27,218 nucleotides of DNA from Candidatus Methanomethylophilaceae archaeon (lineage in GTDB: Archaea; Thermoplasmatota; Thermoplasmata; Methanomassiliicoccales; Methanomethylophilaceae), in NCBI GenBank assembly GCA_017475875.1, contig JAFVET010000107.1, positions 1-27,218 of the forward strand, written 5' to 3'. Each line of letters opens with the position of its first letter. The first letter of the stretch is position 1. Under the pieces are notes generated by a model. That model was not told the origin of the DNA, did not search any database, and saw only the letters and a list, made by a program, of their open reading frames with translations. A program made the translations under genes and the position numbers. Of the stretch, positions 1-8,523 are shown in pieces.

Positions 1-1298
1 ACCATCGTGACCGTGACGGCCTCTGTGACCGGCACAGCGAACCACACCGAATCTATGCCGAACGCAGCCGGGAACAGGATTATGAGCGGGGCCAGCAGGA
101 GGAGCGTCCTGACGAACGATATCCAGGCCGACACCTTCCCGTTCGAAAGGGACGTGAACATGGACGAGGCATACACGTTGATGCCCATGAACAGGAATCC
201 GAACGCGTATACGGTGGCGCCGTGTTCCACCAGGTCCATCACGCTGTCCGAGGATTGCGCGAACAGACCCGCTACCGATCCGGCGAACAGCTCCATCATG
301 GCGAAGACCGACACCGACAGGACCGATACGAACAACATCGACGTCCTGAACAGGTTGCGGATCCCCGACCTGTCTCCGGCCCCGTGACGGAACGACATCA
401 GCGGAGCCACTCCGTTGGAATAACCTATCACGACCGACAACGCAAGGAACTCGACGTATGAGAGGATGCTGATCGCGGCGACGCCGTCCGCCCCTATGTA
501 ACGCATCATGACCAGGTTGTAGCACAGGACCGTCACCCCTCCGGAGACCTCGCTCACCATCTCCGAGACCCCGTTCGAAAGAGACGACGCTATGGCGGCC
601 GCACCCCGGGCGGGTTTGGCGAAACGGACGTACATCCTCCTATCCGCGAAGAGGGCCAACGCGACGCAACTCGGGACCAGCGACCCGATGCCACTGGCCG
701 CGGCGGCCCCCTCGAGGCCCCAACCGAGGACCGCTATGAACACGTAATCAAGGACGATGTTTGAAATCCCCCCGGCGATGGACGAGTACAACGCGACGGA
801 GGGCCTCCCGGCCACGACCAGGAACTGGTTCGTGACGAACTGCAATATCAGGAACACCGTGAAGAACAGGTACACCCGCGTGTACTCGACGCATCCGTCG
901 AGGAGCGCCTCGTCCGCCCCGGACAACGAGGCTATGTCCTCGACGAAGACCGACCCGAACAGGGTGAAGACGACGCTCACCGCCGTGACGGCTATGATTA
1001 TCTGTGTGAACGCCGCCCTGGCCATGTCTGGCTCCCCCTTGCCGAACAGGTTGGATACGTACGCGCTCCCGCCGGTCGCGAACATGAACCCCACCCCCGT
1101 CACAAGGGAGAACACGGGCATCATTATGTTCAGCGATGCCAAGGCGTCGGTGTCCACGTAATTGGAAATGAACGCCCCGTCGACCACGTTGTACGACGAT
1201 ATGAATACCATCATGACGACGGACGGAAGCGCGAAACGGAGGACTTTGCGGGTGCCCGTTACCGAACCGAGGTATGCGTCCGAGGAGCGATCGTCCAT
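1..1298 (-). CDS. MATE family multidrug/Na+ efflux transporter (3' end off the window)
   Basis: I translated the minus strand from the ATG at 1296-1298. It reads open for 432 codons to the left edge, so the C-terminus is missing; MATE proteins are usually about 450 aa, so little is lost. The protein opens MDDRSSDAYLGSVTGTRKVL, then alternates hydrophobic spans with short loops in the pattern of twelve helices. Family-like segments include the N-terminal FALPSVVMMVFISSYNVVDG and the mid-protein repeat start around SSLSNGVSEMVSEVSGG. MATE pumps (MepA/NorM/DinF group) exchange Na+ or H+ for drugs or cationic metabolites in the cytoplasmic membrane. The substrate cannot be told from sequence. A TATA-like element about 22-27 nt upstream of the ATG suggests a leaderless transcript. 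It stands alone, divergent from the next gene. Confidence 0.88.
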   Translation of the reverse strand, partial: MDDRSSDAYLGSVTGTRKVLRFALPSVVMMVFISSYNVVDGAFISNYVDTDALASLNIMMPVFSLVTGVGFMFATGGSAYVSNLFGKGEPDMARAAFTQIIIAVTAVSVVFTLFGSVFVEDIASLSGADEALLDGCVEYTRVYLFFTVFLILQFVTNQFLVVAGRPSVALYSSIAGGISNIVLDYVFIAVLGWGLEGAAAASGIGSLVPSCVALALFADRRMYVRFAKPARGAAAIASSLSNGVSEMVSEVSGGVTVLCYNLVMMRYIGADGVAAISILSYVEFLALSVVIGYSNGVAPLMSFRHGAGDRSGIRNLFRTSMLFVSVLSVSVFAMMELFAGSVAGLFAQSSDSVMDLVEHGATVYAFGFLFMGINVYASSMFTSLSNGKVSAWISFVRTLLLLAPLIILFPAAFGIDSVWFAVPVTEAVTVTM

Positions 1299-1318
1299 GG
1301 CGACTGGATACCGTGTCC

Positions 1319-1326
1319 GTATATAT
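1319..1326 (-). promoter_or_regulatory. TATA box for the MATE gene
   Basis: A palindromic TATATA core lies about 22-27 nt upstream of the MATE ATG (1298), the archaeal spacing for a transcript starting at or near the start codon. Because the core is palindromic it could also serve the plus strand. Confidence 0.45.
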
Positions 1327-1405
1327 CGCCATGTATGGAGCACGCACAGCGCCCCGACCAGCCCTCGTACCGATACCATTAAGTCGTTCATGGGGAGTCC
1401 CATCC

Positions 1406-1579
1406 ATGATGGGAAGACTCTTCGGCATCGCCCTTGCCGCAATCGTCGTGATTTTCTCCATATTCTGGATGCTGACCGCCTCTTCGATGGGCGCCCCCTG
1501 GTTCTTCTCCCTGTTCGGCCTGGTCTTCGTGATACTCGCGATATACGTCCTCCTGAAGACGGTCTTCCGTCACAGGTGA
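1406..1579 (+). CDS. Small two-span membrane protein, 57 aa
   Basis: The frame begins at tandem ATGs (1406 and 1409) and ends in TGA. The product starts MMGRLFGIALAAIVVIFSIF and holds two hydrophobic segments (about residues 5-22 and 30-50) separated by a short SSMGAPW loop, ending in a basic KTVFRHR tail. It therefore looks like a helical-hairpin inner-membrane protein with both ends cytoplasmic. A GGGGAG stretch lies about 9 nt upstream of the first ATG. The frame can be extended upstream to 1274, but that part is Arg/Pro-rich and overlaps the MATE 5' end, so I reject the extension. I do not recognise a family, and no function can be assigned. Confidence 0.55.
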   Translation: MMGRLFGIALAAIVVIFSIFWMLTASSMGAPWFFSLFGLVFVILAIYVLLKTVFRHR

Positions 1580-1644
1580 TGGAAAAACCGATATCCCGTC
1601 CGACACGCGATGAAAACGGTTATCATGCAGTGCCTTCATTGGAT

Positions 1645-1669
1645 GTATAATCCTATATAGTCGGTGGGG
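1645..1669 (+). promoter_or_regulatory. cobN promoter TATA element and ribosome binding site
   Basis: A TATAAT stretch at 1645-1650 is followed by the palindrome CTATATAG at 1653-1660 and a purine-rich GGTGGGG at 1663-1669, 7 nt before the cobN ATG at 1677. The Shine-Dalgarno-like site fixes the start codon and argues for a short leader. Confidence 0.5.
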
Positions 1670-1676
1670 AACCAGA

Positions 1677-4600
1677 ATGAAAGTAGTCTACCTGTCCATA
1701 CGCAACGTCGACGCACACAACATGGAGATCGCGGCCGACCGTCTGTCGGAGACCATCGGGACGAAGGTCGAACTCTACGGGGTGAACTCCGAGGAGGTCA
1801 ACGACGACGTCCTCGCCTATTCGGACCTCGTCAGGAACTGCAGGGACGCGGACTTCGTCTACGTCCGTATCATGGGCGACCCGTACCGCTTCCAGAGGTT
1901 CGACAGGTTCGTAGATTCTCTCAGGGAATCGGATTCGCTCGTCTACTTCCATGCCGGGACCCCGGAGGTCGCTTCCCTCGTCAGGGACCTCTTCCACGGA
2001 ACGGACGCCGATTACAAGACTCTGTGGAACTACTCCAACGCCAAAGGGCTGGACAACGACGTGTCGACCCTGTGGTACGCCGCGCACATGCTCGGTTTCA
2101 CTGATTCGCTCCCTCCCGAACCCGTACTCAGGAGACCGCACGGAATCTACCATCCCGACCGTCCCTCCGATGTCTCTGCCGAGGACTACATACGCTCCCT
2201 TCCGAAGACCAGGGTCAGGGCCGGATTGGTTTTCCCGGGATACACCCTGGTGTACCACGACACGGAGCACATCGACGCGGTGATAAGGGCCCTGGAAGCG
2301 CACGGCATGAGCGTCGTCCCGGTCTTCTTCTCCACTTTCTCCGACGAGGGGTACGAGGGGCTGAAGGGGATATTCGACCAATACTTCCGTCCGGAAGGCG
2401 TCCCGATCATAGACGTGGCAGTCTCGCTCGTGTCTTTCTCGCGTTCCACCACATACGGGCTCAACGGCCTCGAGGAAACCAACTACTTCCGCGACTGCCT
2501 GAACGTCCCGATAATCTACGGCTTGAACGTCGCGGGCGAGTACCACGACTTCGAGGACGACAGGATCGGCCTTTCCAAATCGGACATGGAGGCGAACGTC
2601 ACCTATCCAGAGCTTAACGGCGACATTATCACGGTACCCGTGTCCTACCGCCCCCGCGGAAAGGGGGACAGGACGTCCAGGCCCATACCCGACAGGATCG
2701 AGCACCTGTGCCGCGTGGCCTACGGATGGGGGAAGCTGAGGTCCACTCCCAAAAAAGACCGCAAGGTCGCGATACTCATGTGGCAGTCCACCGCCAACTC
2801 CGGGAACATAGGCGGGGCCGCAGGGCTCGACACGATGGAATCCATCGCCGACGAGCTGAAGAGGTTCGAAAAGGAGGGTTACACTGTCACAGACGTCCCC
2901 GAGAACGGCGCCGAACTCGTGAAGCAGATCCTGGACGGCGTCACGAACGACCTCGACAACCTCCCGCTGGAGTACATGAGGGAGCACGCCGCGGACACAA
3001 TGTCCAAGAAGGACTACGTAAGGCACTTCGAGTCCATCCCGGAATGGAACCAGGCGATGAAGCGCAAGGATTGGGGCGAACCGCCGGGAGAGCTTTGCGT
3101 CGACGGCGACGACATGATCATACCCGGGCTTGTCAAGGGCAACATCTACATCGGGTACCAGCCGCTTCGCGGGAGGGCGGAGAAGTTCGCCCAGAACATC
3201 CACGACCCGCTGCTGTTCCCCCAGCACCAGTACCTGGGCTTCTACAGATGGCTGAGGGACGTCTTCAAGGCGGACATGATAATCCACACCGGCACCCACG
3301 GCACCCTGGAATGGCTCCCGGGGAAGAACGTCGGGATGTCGAGAAAATGCGAACCGTGCGTCGTGCTCGACGGGATCCCCAACCTCTACCCCTACATCAT
3401 CGACGACCCCGGCGAGGCGATGCAGACGAAGAGGCGCTCGGAGAGCGTCGTCATAGGACACATGACCCCTTCGATGGCGCGCGCAGACAGCTACGACGAG
3501 CTCGACGAGGTGAACGTCCAGCTTCAGAACTACTTGAAGAACAAGAACGGGGCGTCCCCGGAGAGGATTTCGGAGATGGTCGCACAGATCTATGATGCGG
3601 CCAAGAGGAACGACATGCTGAACGACCTCGGGCTCGAGGGGGAGAAGGATCCGGGGGCCGAAGGGTTCGAACCTTACATCGTCGCCCTGCACGAATACAT
3701 AGAGGAGATGAAGGACGCTCTGATTCGCGCCAACCTCCACGTGCTCGGAAAGGTTCCTGAGGGGATACACTTCGACGAGATGGTATACTCCCTCACGAGG
3801 TTGGACAACGGGGACGTCGTCTCGTTCAGGGACGCGTTCGCCGCCAACCAGGGTTTCGACATGCGTTCCGCGGTGGACGACGTGTCCTCGATGTCAAGGG
3901 ACGAACTGAACTCGGAGGCGATCGACCGCATCGATTCGGAGCTCATGGACCTGATCGCATGGATGAGAGAGGACGGTTTCGACACCGGGCGCAGCATAAC
4001 CGAGGTCGAGAGGAGGTACGGCAGGGCGGACGATACCCTCAGGGAATCCATAAGGTACGTGTGCGAGAGCGTGGCGCCCAGGATCGAGAACATGGCGTAC
4101 GAGATGGACAACCTGTTCGGAGGGATCAACGGGGAGTTCGTGCCGCCGGGGCCTTCGGGTGCGCCCACCAGGGGGAACGCCGACATCCTCCCCACGGGGA
4201 GGAACATGTACTCCCTCGATCCATCGCTCGTCCCGTCGAAATCGTCCTGGGAAATAGGGAAGCGGATGGCGGACCAGATGATCCGGAGGTACGCCGACGA
4301 GCACGGCGGGTTCCCGAGGGAGGTCGGTTTCGTCATATGGGCCACCGACACCATGAAGACCGGCGGGGACGACGTGGCGTACATCCTGTGGCTCATGGGC
4401 GTGAAACCGGTGTGGAGCAGGACCGGGGGCCAGGTCCTCGGGCTCGAGGTCATCCCCCTGTCGGAGCTCGGGAGGCCCCGCGTGGACGTCACGGTGAACA
4501 TCACGGGACTGTTCAGGGACACCTTCCCGAACCTCATCGACCTCATCGACGACGCCGTCAAGATGGTGATGGACCTGGACGAGGACGACGAGGACAACGC

Positions 4601-5408
4601 CATCGCGGCCAACCTCAGGAAGGACATAGTCGAGGGGATAGCGAACGGGCTCACACCAGACGAGGCCCGCAGACGCAACTCCGTCCGTCTGTTCGGCGCC
4701 CCGCCCGGGGCGTACGGTGCGGGCGTGAACCATGCCGTGGCCTCCAGCACGTGGGAGACCGTGGAGGACCTGGCGAACGTCTACAGGGACTGGTGCTCCA
4801 ACGGATACGCGAAAGGCGAATACGGAACGAAGATGACCGAGGAGTTCTGCCGCAGGTTCTCGAAGGTCGCGGTCACCGTCAAGAACATCGCAGACAGGGA
4901 GATAGACATCCTTGACTGCGACGACTACTACGAGTTCCTGGGCGGGATGAACTCCTTCGTCCGCACGTACGGGCGGAAGGACTTCGTGACGTACATGGGC
5001 GACGACTCGGACCCGAAGAAGAGCAAGATCCGCTCCACTCAGGAGGAACTGCGCTTCACCGTCAGGAGCAAGGCGTTCAACCCCAAGTTCATAAACGGCC
5101 TGAAGGAACACGGATACCGCGGTGCGGCGGAGCTCGCCAACGTGGTCGAGTTCACGATGGCCTGGGACGCCACGTCCGGGATCGGGGAGGACTGGATGTA
5201 CGAGGGTCTCGCGGACAGGTACCTCTTCGACAAGGACACACAGGATTGGATGCGGGAGGTCAACCCCTATGCGATGATGAACATCATCAACCGCCTGCAG
5301 GAAGCGATCGAGAGGGGGCTCTGGGATGCCACGGACGAGTACAAAGATAAACTGAAGGACCTCTACATCGAGACCGAGGCGCACATAGAGGAGATCACGG
5401 ACCGCTGA
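1677..5408 (+). CDS. cobN: CobN/BchH/ChlH-family metal chelatase large subunit
   Basis: This 1243-aa protein is the size of CobN (about 1200-1300 aa). The family's large subunit binds the tetrapyrrole and catalyses ATP-driven insertion of Co2+ (CobN, corrin ring) or Mg2+ (BchH/ChlH). Diagnostic motifs are visible: GTHGTLEWLPGKNVGMS near residues 537-553, and PPGAYGAGVNHAVASSTWE near residue 1008, both highly conserved in CobN. The N-terminal region (MKVVYLSIRNVDAHN) matches archaeal CobN-like proteins. The start is set by a GGTGGGG site 7 nt upstream. The AAA+ and MIDAS partner subunits (ChlI/ChlD or CobS/CobT type) are not in this window, so they must lie elsewhere or be absent. The nearby importer for a metal chelate or cobamide is consistent with a corrinoid role, but the metal and ring cannot be decided from sequence. 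The 3' end overlaps the convergent hipA-like gene by 46 nt. Confidence 0.93.
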   Translation: MKVVYLSIRNVDAHNMEIAADRLSETIGTKVELYGVNSEEVNDDVLAYSDLVRNCRDADFVYVRIMGDPYRFQRFDRFVDSLRESDSLVYFHAGTPEVASLVRDLFHGTDADYKTLWNYSNAKGLDNDVSTLWYAAHMLGFTDSLPPEPVLRRPHGIYHPDRPSDVSAEDYIRSLPKTRVRAGLVFPGYTLVYHDTEHIDAVIRALEAHGMSVVPVFFSTFSDEGYEGLKGIFDQYFRPEGVPIIDVAVSLVSFSRSTTYGLNGLEETNYFRDCLNVPIIYGLNVAGEYHDFEDDRIGLSKSDMEANVTYPELNGDIITVPVSYRPRGKGDRTSRPIPDRIEHLCRVAYGWGKLRSTPKKDRKVAILMWQSTANSGNIGGAAGLDTMESIADELKRFEKEGYTVTDVPENGAELVKQILDGVTNDLDNLPLEYMREHAADTMSKKDYVRHFESIPEWNQAMKRKDWGEPPGELCVDGDDMIIPGLVKGNIYIGYQPLRGRAEKFAQNIHDPLLFPQHQYLGFYRWLRDVFKADMIIHTGTHGTLEWLPGKNVGMSRKCEPCVVLDGIPNLYPYIIDDPGEAMQTKRRSESVVIGHMTPSMARADSYDELDEVNVQLQNYLKNKNGASPERISEMVAQIYDAAKRNDMLNDLGLEGEKDPGAEGFEPYIVALHEYIEEMKDALIRANLHVLGKVPEGIHFDEMVYSLTRLDNGDVVSFRDAFAANQGFDMRSAVDDVSSMSRDELNSEAIDRIDSELMDLIAWMREDGFDTGRSITEVERRYGRADDTLRESIRYVCESVAPRIENMAYEMDNLFGGINGEFVPPGPSGAPTRGNADILPTGRNMYSLDPSLVPSKSSWEIGKRMADQMIRRYADEHGGFPREVGFVIWATDTMKTGGDDVAYILWLMGVKPVWSRTGGQVLGLEVIPLSELGRPRVDVTVNITGLFRDTFPNLIDLIDDAVKMVMDLDEDDEDNAIAANLRKDIVEGIANGLTPDEARRRNSVRLFGAPPGAYGAGVNHAVASSTWETVEDLANVYRDWCSNGYAKGEYGTKMTEEFCRRFSKVAVTVKNIADREIDILDCDDYYEFLGGMNSFVRTYGRKDFVTYMGDDSDPKKSKIRSTQEELRFTVRSKAFNPKFINGLKEHGYRGAAELANVVEFTMAWDATSGIGEDWMYEGLADRYLFDKDTQDWMREVNPYAMMNIINRLQEAIERGLWDATDEYKDKLKDLYIETEAHIEEITDR

Positions 5409-6535
5409 CGTCGACGGGACTTCAGAGACTCGACGTGGTCCGCCCTCCGTTGAATCAGCCCGACCAGCGCCTCCCTGCGCTCCGGCCCGATCCTGCCGCG
5501 GGACCCGTCCATCACCCTGCGGATGTCATCCATGGCGCAATCTACCGATCCGCGGTCGAACCAATCGAGTGGTCCTAGGAGATCCAGTTGCTCCCTGAAC
5601 CTCTTCTTGAACGGTTTGCTCGGGGACTCCATGTTCGACAGGTGCTCGGTGGGAACGTTGTACCCCAACGAGGAACCCGAATCGTACACCGGGGCTGGCC
5701 CGATCCATTCCAACGTGTCGGCGTCGCGGAATATGCCGAAATTGTTGGTGTGACGGTCGCCGTTGTCGATCAGGTAGTCCAGGACAAGCATGCGGTCCAG
5801 CGACGGTCTCACATCCACGCCGTGCTTGCGGCACACTTCGATGTAATGGTCGTAATACGACATCCGGTTGTCCTTCGGTTCCGAGATGATGACCTGGTGC
5901 GCGGTAACGAGCTCCGTGTTCACGTCTATGAAATCCCTGCATACCGAATAAGATTCCCCGTCCGACCACAGGAGGGAATAGTCGACGTGGTCCATAGGCA
6001 TGGCGCCCATGAGCGTCGATGCGACAACCTCGTTGAACGTTTCCTGGCAAAACGGTGTACTTCCGCCCTTCACGAGACAGCGGTTACCATCAATGATCTT
6101 CCATCTCTTCTTCAGAACCCCATCCGTCGTGACGTCAGGGGATGTCGGATCGAACACAGTATCGGAATCGGGTTCACGTCCGAACAACAGGTCGCCGAGA
6201 TCTTCCGAAAAACCGTTGTCGAAGAAATCGACATCGTCCCAACAGACCTGTGAACCGCCCTTCCTGATCCAGTAGTGGTCGGAAAGGCTCAGACCCATCG
6301 ATTCGGATAGCAGTTCGGAAGGTCCGCTGACACCCAGGTACTTCAGCGCCTCGTCCAGACCTTCGCGTGACTGGGGGATGCCACGCCCGTTCCACCACCT
6401 GTTCATGGAAACGGGGTCTGCGTATCCGTTGCGCAGGGTCCCCAACGGCATCGATTCCTGGGAATACACCTCTGCAACGGAGGTCACCTGTCCGTTGACC
6501 ATCTCCAATCTCGACACCTGTGTGTCCTTGTGCAT
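5363..6535 (-). CDS. HipA-like Ser/Thr kinase-fold protein
   Basis: The protein (390 aa from the ATG at 6533-6535) has HipA-type kinase features. K156 in LVKGGS is the likely ATP-binding lysine. DYLIDNGDRHTNNFG (residues 253-267) is the catalytic D-x-x-x-x-N core. A VYDSGSSLG segment near residue 285 is the metal-binding equivalent of the DFG motif. The N-terminal MHKDTQVSRLEM and LSLSDHYWI match the HipA-like family common in Firmicutes and methanogens. An upstream TTG (6592) extends the frame by 19 residues, but homologues start at the MHKD position, so I use that ATG. No HipB-like antitoxin or helix-turn-helix partner is adjacent, so this is an orphan, not a classical toxin-antitoxin pair. 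The stop codon is TAG and lies inside the end of cobN. The target of phosphorylation is unknown. Confidence 0.82.
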   Translation of the reverse strand: MHKDTQVSRLEMVNGQVTSVAEVYSQESMPLGTLRNGYADPVSMNRWWNGRGIPQSREGLDEALKYLGVSGPSELLSESMGLSLSDHYWIRKGGSQVCWDDVDFFDNGFSEDLGDLLFGREPDSDTVFDPTSPDVTTDGVLKKRWKIIDGNRCLVKGGSTPFCQETFNEVVASTLMGAMPMDHVDYSLLWSDGESYSVCRDFIDVNTELVTAHQVIISEPKDNRMSYYDHYIEVCRKHGVDVRPSLDRMLVLDYLIDNGDRHTNNFGIFRDADTLEWIGPAPVYDSGSSLGYNVPTEHLSNMESPSKPFKKRFREQLDLLGPLDWFDRGSVDCAMDDIRRVMDGSRGRIGPERREALVGLIQRRADHVESLKSRRRQRSVISSMCASVSM

Positions 6536-6607
6536 CAGAGTGACTTCCAATCTATCGCCCGATGTGAAATGTACCTGTGAGAACGGATACAAACAATTCG
6601 AACCTGG

Positions 6608-6826
6608 TCAGCTTTCAATCCACTTCTGGATCCGCCCACTGCAGAACACCAGTACCGCAAGAAGCGCCGTGGCCACCGCCGGAATGACCAAACGGGCAGT
6701 CCACCGCAGACCGTCGCCGAGGTTCTCCAAAAGGTACAAGGACAACCCGACCGTGGCCGCCATGACGGCGATCACCGCTACCAACAACATTATCGACCTA
6801 CCGTTCCACCCTTCACCGTCACCCAT
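6608..6826 (-). CDS. Small two-span membrane protein, 72 aa
   Basis: Starting at the ATG at 6824-6826, the product is MGDGEGWNGRSIMLLVAVIA followed by a second hydrophobic span (LVIPAVATALLAVLVF) and a basic, amphipathic RIQKWIES tail. The open frame extends upstream to 7117, but that part is Cys/Arg/Pro-rich and overlaps the 44-aa gene in another frame, so I reject it. A TTTTATAC element about 55-60 nt upstream could be its promoter, giving a short leader. The 3' end lies about 70 nt from the hipA-like start, so the two could be co-transcribed. No family is recognised. Confidence 0.5.
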   Translation of the reverse strand: MGDGEGWNGRSIMLLVAVIAVMAATVGLSLYLLENLGDGLRWTARLVIPAVATALLAVLVFCSGRIQKWIES

Positions 6827-6927
6827 GCGACCGCACACCTCCGTCGACACCCGAAGGCAACATTGGAATCGCATGGTGCGTATAAAAGAACACGTGAAAA
6901 CACAGAAACGAACGGAGAAATTGATGG

Positions 6928-6949
6928 CCCCTCCCCCGGAAGGGAGGGG
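6928..6949 (-). terminator. GC-rich hairpin after the DMT permease operon
   Basis: CCCCTCCC (6928-6935) pairs with GGGAGGGG (6942-6949) around a 6-nt loop. It lies about 30 nt downstream of the 44-aa gene's TAA on the minus strand and is followed by a moderately T-rich stretch. It fits an intrinsic terminator or a 3'-end stabilising hairpin. Confidence 0.5.
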
Positions 6950-6977
6950 AAATGGTTTCGGATGGTTGACAAGATGT

Positions 6978-7112
6978 TTACATCTCTTTGTAGATCTGGT
7001 ACGCCTTGAAGAGCCCGAACGCGCACAGGGCAACGATAAAGATCGAACTGATCTCGGCGGACCAGGGGATGCCGCCGTCGAAACAGTGCTGATACACTTC
7101 CCACATTCCCAT
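6978..7112 (-). CDS. 44-aa single-span membrane microprotein
   Basis: Minus-strand translation from the ATG at 7110-7112 gives MGMWEVYQHCFDGGIPWSAE followed by a hydrophobic span ISSIFIVALCAFGLF and a basic-aromatic KAYQIYKEM tail, ending in TAA. The start codon lies one base after the TGA of the upstream gene, with GGAGAG about 8 nt before it, so translation is probably coupled. It is the last member of a three-gene unit (DMT permease, winged-helix-like protein, microprotein) and is followed by a strong hairpin. The size, single helix and linkage suggest an accessory subunit or regulator of the permease; that role is inference. It is short enough for automatic gene finders to miss. Confidence 0.68.
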   Translation of the reverse strand: MGMWEVYQHCFDGGIPWSAEISSIFIVALCAFGLFKAYQIYKEM

Positions 7113-7113
7113 T

Positions 7114-7419
7114 TCACGCACTCTCCTTCGCGATCCTGTGCTGGATCTCCTTGTACATGTCCTTCCCCAAACCGCTTATGGTGTAATAGGTCAGGAGATG
7201 TCCCTTCTTGAACTTACCCTCCTCGTCGAGGACGGTCTCGCCCTCGTTCAGGAACCCGGCGGACACGAGCTCGACGATGTCGTAGGTCACGATGCCCCTC
7301 CCGTAGTCCGACTCGAGGTTGTACTCCTTCTGGATTATCGGAACGATGTCCTGCAACCAGTATCCCTGCTCGTTGAAGAGCTCGAGGATACGGAACTTGA
7401 TAGGCTCGCCTTCCATCAT
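7114..7419 (-). CDS. Small winged-helix-like protein, 101 aa
   Basis: The product opens MMEGEPIKFRILELFNEQGY and continues with a helix-turn-helix-like region (VPIIQKEYNL, then YDIVELVSAGFLNE) and a beta-hairpin-like LLTYYTISGLGKDMYKEI. This is the layout of compact wHTH proteins of the PadR/MarR sort, where the YYTISGLG segment resembles the wing and the start of the last helix. The assignment is by pattern only and is not secure. The start ATG overlaps the TGA of the upstream permease by 4 nt, and its own stop is 1 nt from the next start. It could regulate the operon or be a cytosolic partner of the permease. Confidence 0.7.
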   Translation of the reverse strand: MMEGEPIKFRILELFNEQGYWLQDIVPIIQKEYNLESDYGRGIVTYDIVELVSAGFLNEGETVLDEEGKFKKGHLLTYYTISGLGKDMYKEIQHRIAKESA

Positions 7420-8510
7420 CGCTCGTCACGCCCCTCTCTCAATGATACCATGCCTTCGGTATCCTCGGATGCCAGCAGGAAGCTGCCTATCAGACAGATG
7501 ACCAGTCCGGCGATGGTGGATCCGACGATTATAAGCATGGAGTCGTCGTCATAGCCGAGCGCTCCAGCAGGTCCGGTGAACAGGCACAGGAACAGCACGG
7601 CGCAAGCCGCGTAGAGACTTCCGACGGCCTGTCCACGTGCGACACCCAGGAGCGGAAACGACTTGTACCAGGTGACGTAGCACCAGGCGAACGAGAGTCC
7701 CAGCAGGATGAAGATGAAGAACGTGGCGGGGTCGAGGAACTCCCCGATGGTGGAGAAGATCGGGACGCCGGTGCATGCGATGACAACCATGACGATGATC
7801 CAGAACAGGGCCTCGAAGCAGAACCTGAGGTGGAGTCCGACGTCGGGCTCGCAGAAGTCGAGCGCCTTTCCGGCGAACACTCCCTCGAATCCCCAGCCGA
7901 CGGCCGCCATGATACCTCCGATCAGACCGATCATGAGGTTTCCTTCGCCTCCGACCCCACCGCTGATGATCGAACCAAGGTACAGGGTGATTCCACCGAC
8001 GAGGATAATGACGATGGAGAGGTAACCCCTCTTGGAGACCTTCTGCTTCAGATAGAGGACGGACATGATCGTACCGATGATCGGGTAGAGCAGTCCCGCG
8101 ATGGCGGCGAAACCGGCACTTAGGTTGAACGCCGCGAGATAAGTTCCGGAGACGGCGCACGCGCCGCAGATTCCGGCCATCAGGAAGTACTTGCTCGCTC
8201 CGCGGAACTCGGTCAGTTCCCTCTTGAACTCGGGGAGCTTTCTGAGCCCGCCGTTCCATATGAACAGCACCGCGGCGCAGAAGATGGCGTTGAATCCGGT
8301 GATGAAAATACATGCGACGATGTTCTGGACGTCTCCACTCAGACTGGTCTCGCCCAGCTTCTCTCCGAGGACCGTCAGGATGTCGAGGTTCCATGCGGCG
8401 TTCCCAGGGACGTACCATATACCCCAGTACAGGGCGCACAGGATACCCATGAGAAGACCGATACGGACCTTCTTCTTGTGGTCCATCTTTTTGATCTCTT
8501 CTATGTCCAA
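7416..8510 (-). CDS. DMT/EamA-superfamily permease, 10 transmembrane spans
   Basis: This 364-aa protein has about ten hydrophobic spans, with two related five-helix halves. Segments such as LMGILCALYWGIWYVPGNA at the start of helix 1 and AAIAGLLYPIIGTIMSVLYL in the first half are EamA/DMT-like. Members export or import amino acids, nucleotide sugars, polyamines or small metabolites; the substrate is unknown. The start is a TTG: a full AGGAGG site sits exactly 7 nt upstream, whereas the nearest ATG in frame is 8 codons further in. It heads an operon with a winged-helix-like gene (4-nt overlap) and a 44-aa membrane protein. The promoter is in the AT-rich region upstream. Confidence 0.88.
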   Translation of the reverse strand: MDIEEIKKMDHKKKVRIGLLMGILCALYWGIWYVPGNAAWNLDILTVLGEKLGETSLSGDVQNIVACIFITGFNAIFCAAVLFIWNGGLRKLPEFKRELTEFRGASKYFLMAGICGACAVSGTYLAAFNLSAGFAAIAGLLYPIIGTIMSVLYLKQKVSKRGYLSIVIILVGGITLYLGSIISGGVGGEGNLMIGLIGGIMAAVGWGFEGVFAGKALDFCEPDVGLHLRFCFEALFWIIVMVVIACTGVPIFSTIGEFLDPATFFIFILLGLSFAWCYVTWYKSFPLLGVARGQAVGSLYAACAVLFLCLFTGPAGALGYDDDSMLIIVGSTIAGLVICLIGSFLLASEDTEGMVSLREGRDER

Positions 8511-8517
8511 ATCATAA

Positions 8518-8523
8518 CCTCCT
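8518..8523 (-). promoter_or_regulatory. Shine-Dalgarno site fixing a TTG start for the DMT permease
   Basis: AGGAGG on the minus strand is 7 nt from the TTG at 8508-8510. An ATG at 8513-8515 is out of frame and meets a TAG after four codons, so it is not the start. Confidence 0.75.

Noticed and set aside
748..1461. 237-codon minus-strand frame across the MATE gene start
   Set aside because: A shadow in the wrong frame; the MATE frame itself gives the membrane protein.
1653..3770. 705-codon minus-strand frame opposite cobN
   Set aside because: It is antisense to a confident chelatase gene. The low number of stops reflects the high GC content and codon bias of cobN.
3894..5384. 496-codon minus-strand frame opposite the cobN 3' half
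   Set aside because: Same reason: Arg/His/Val-rich shadow of cobN with no family character.
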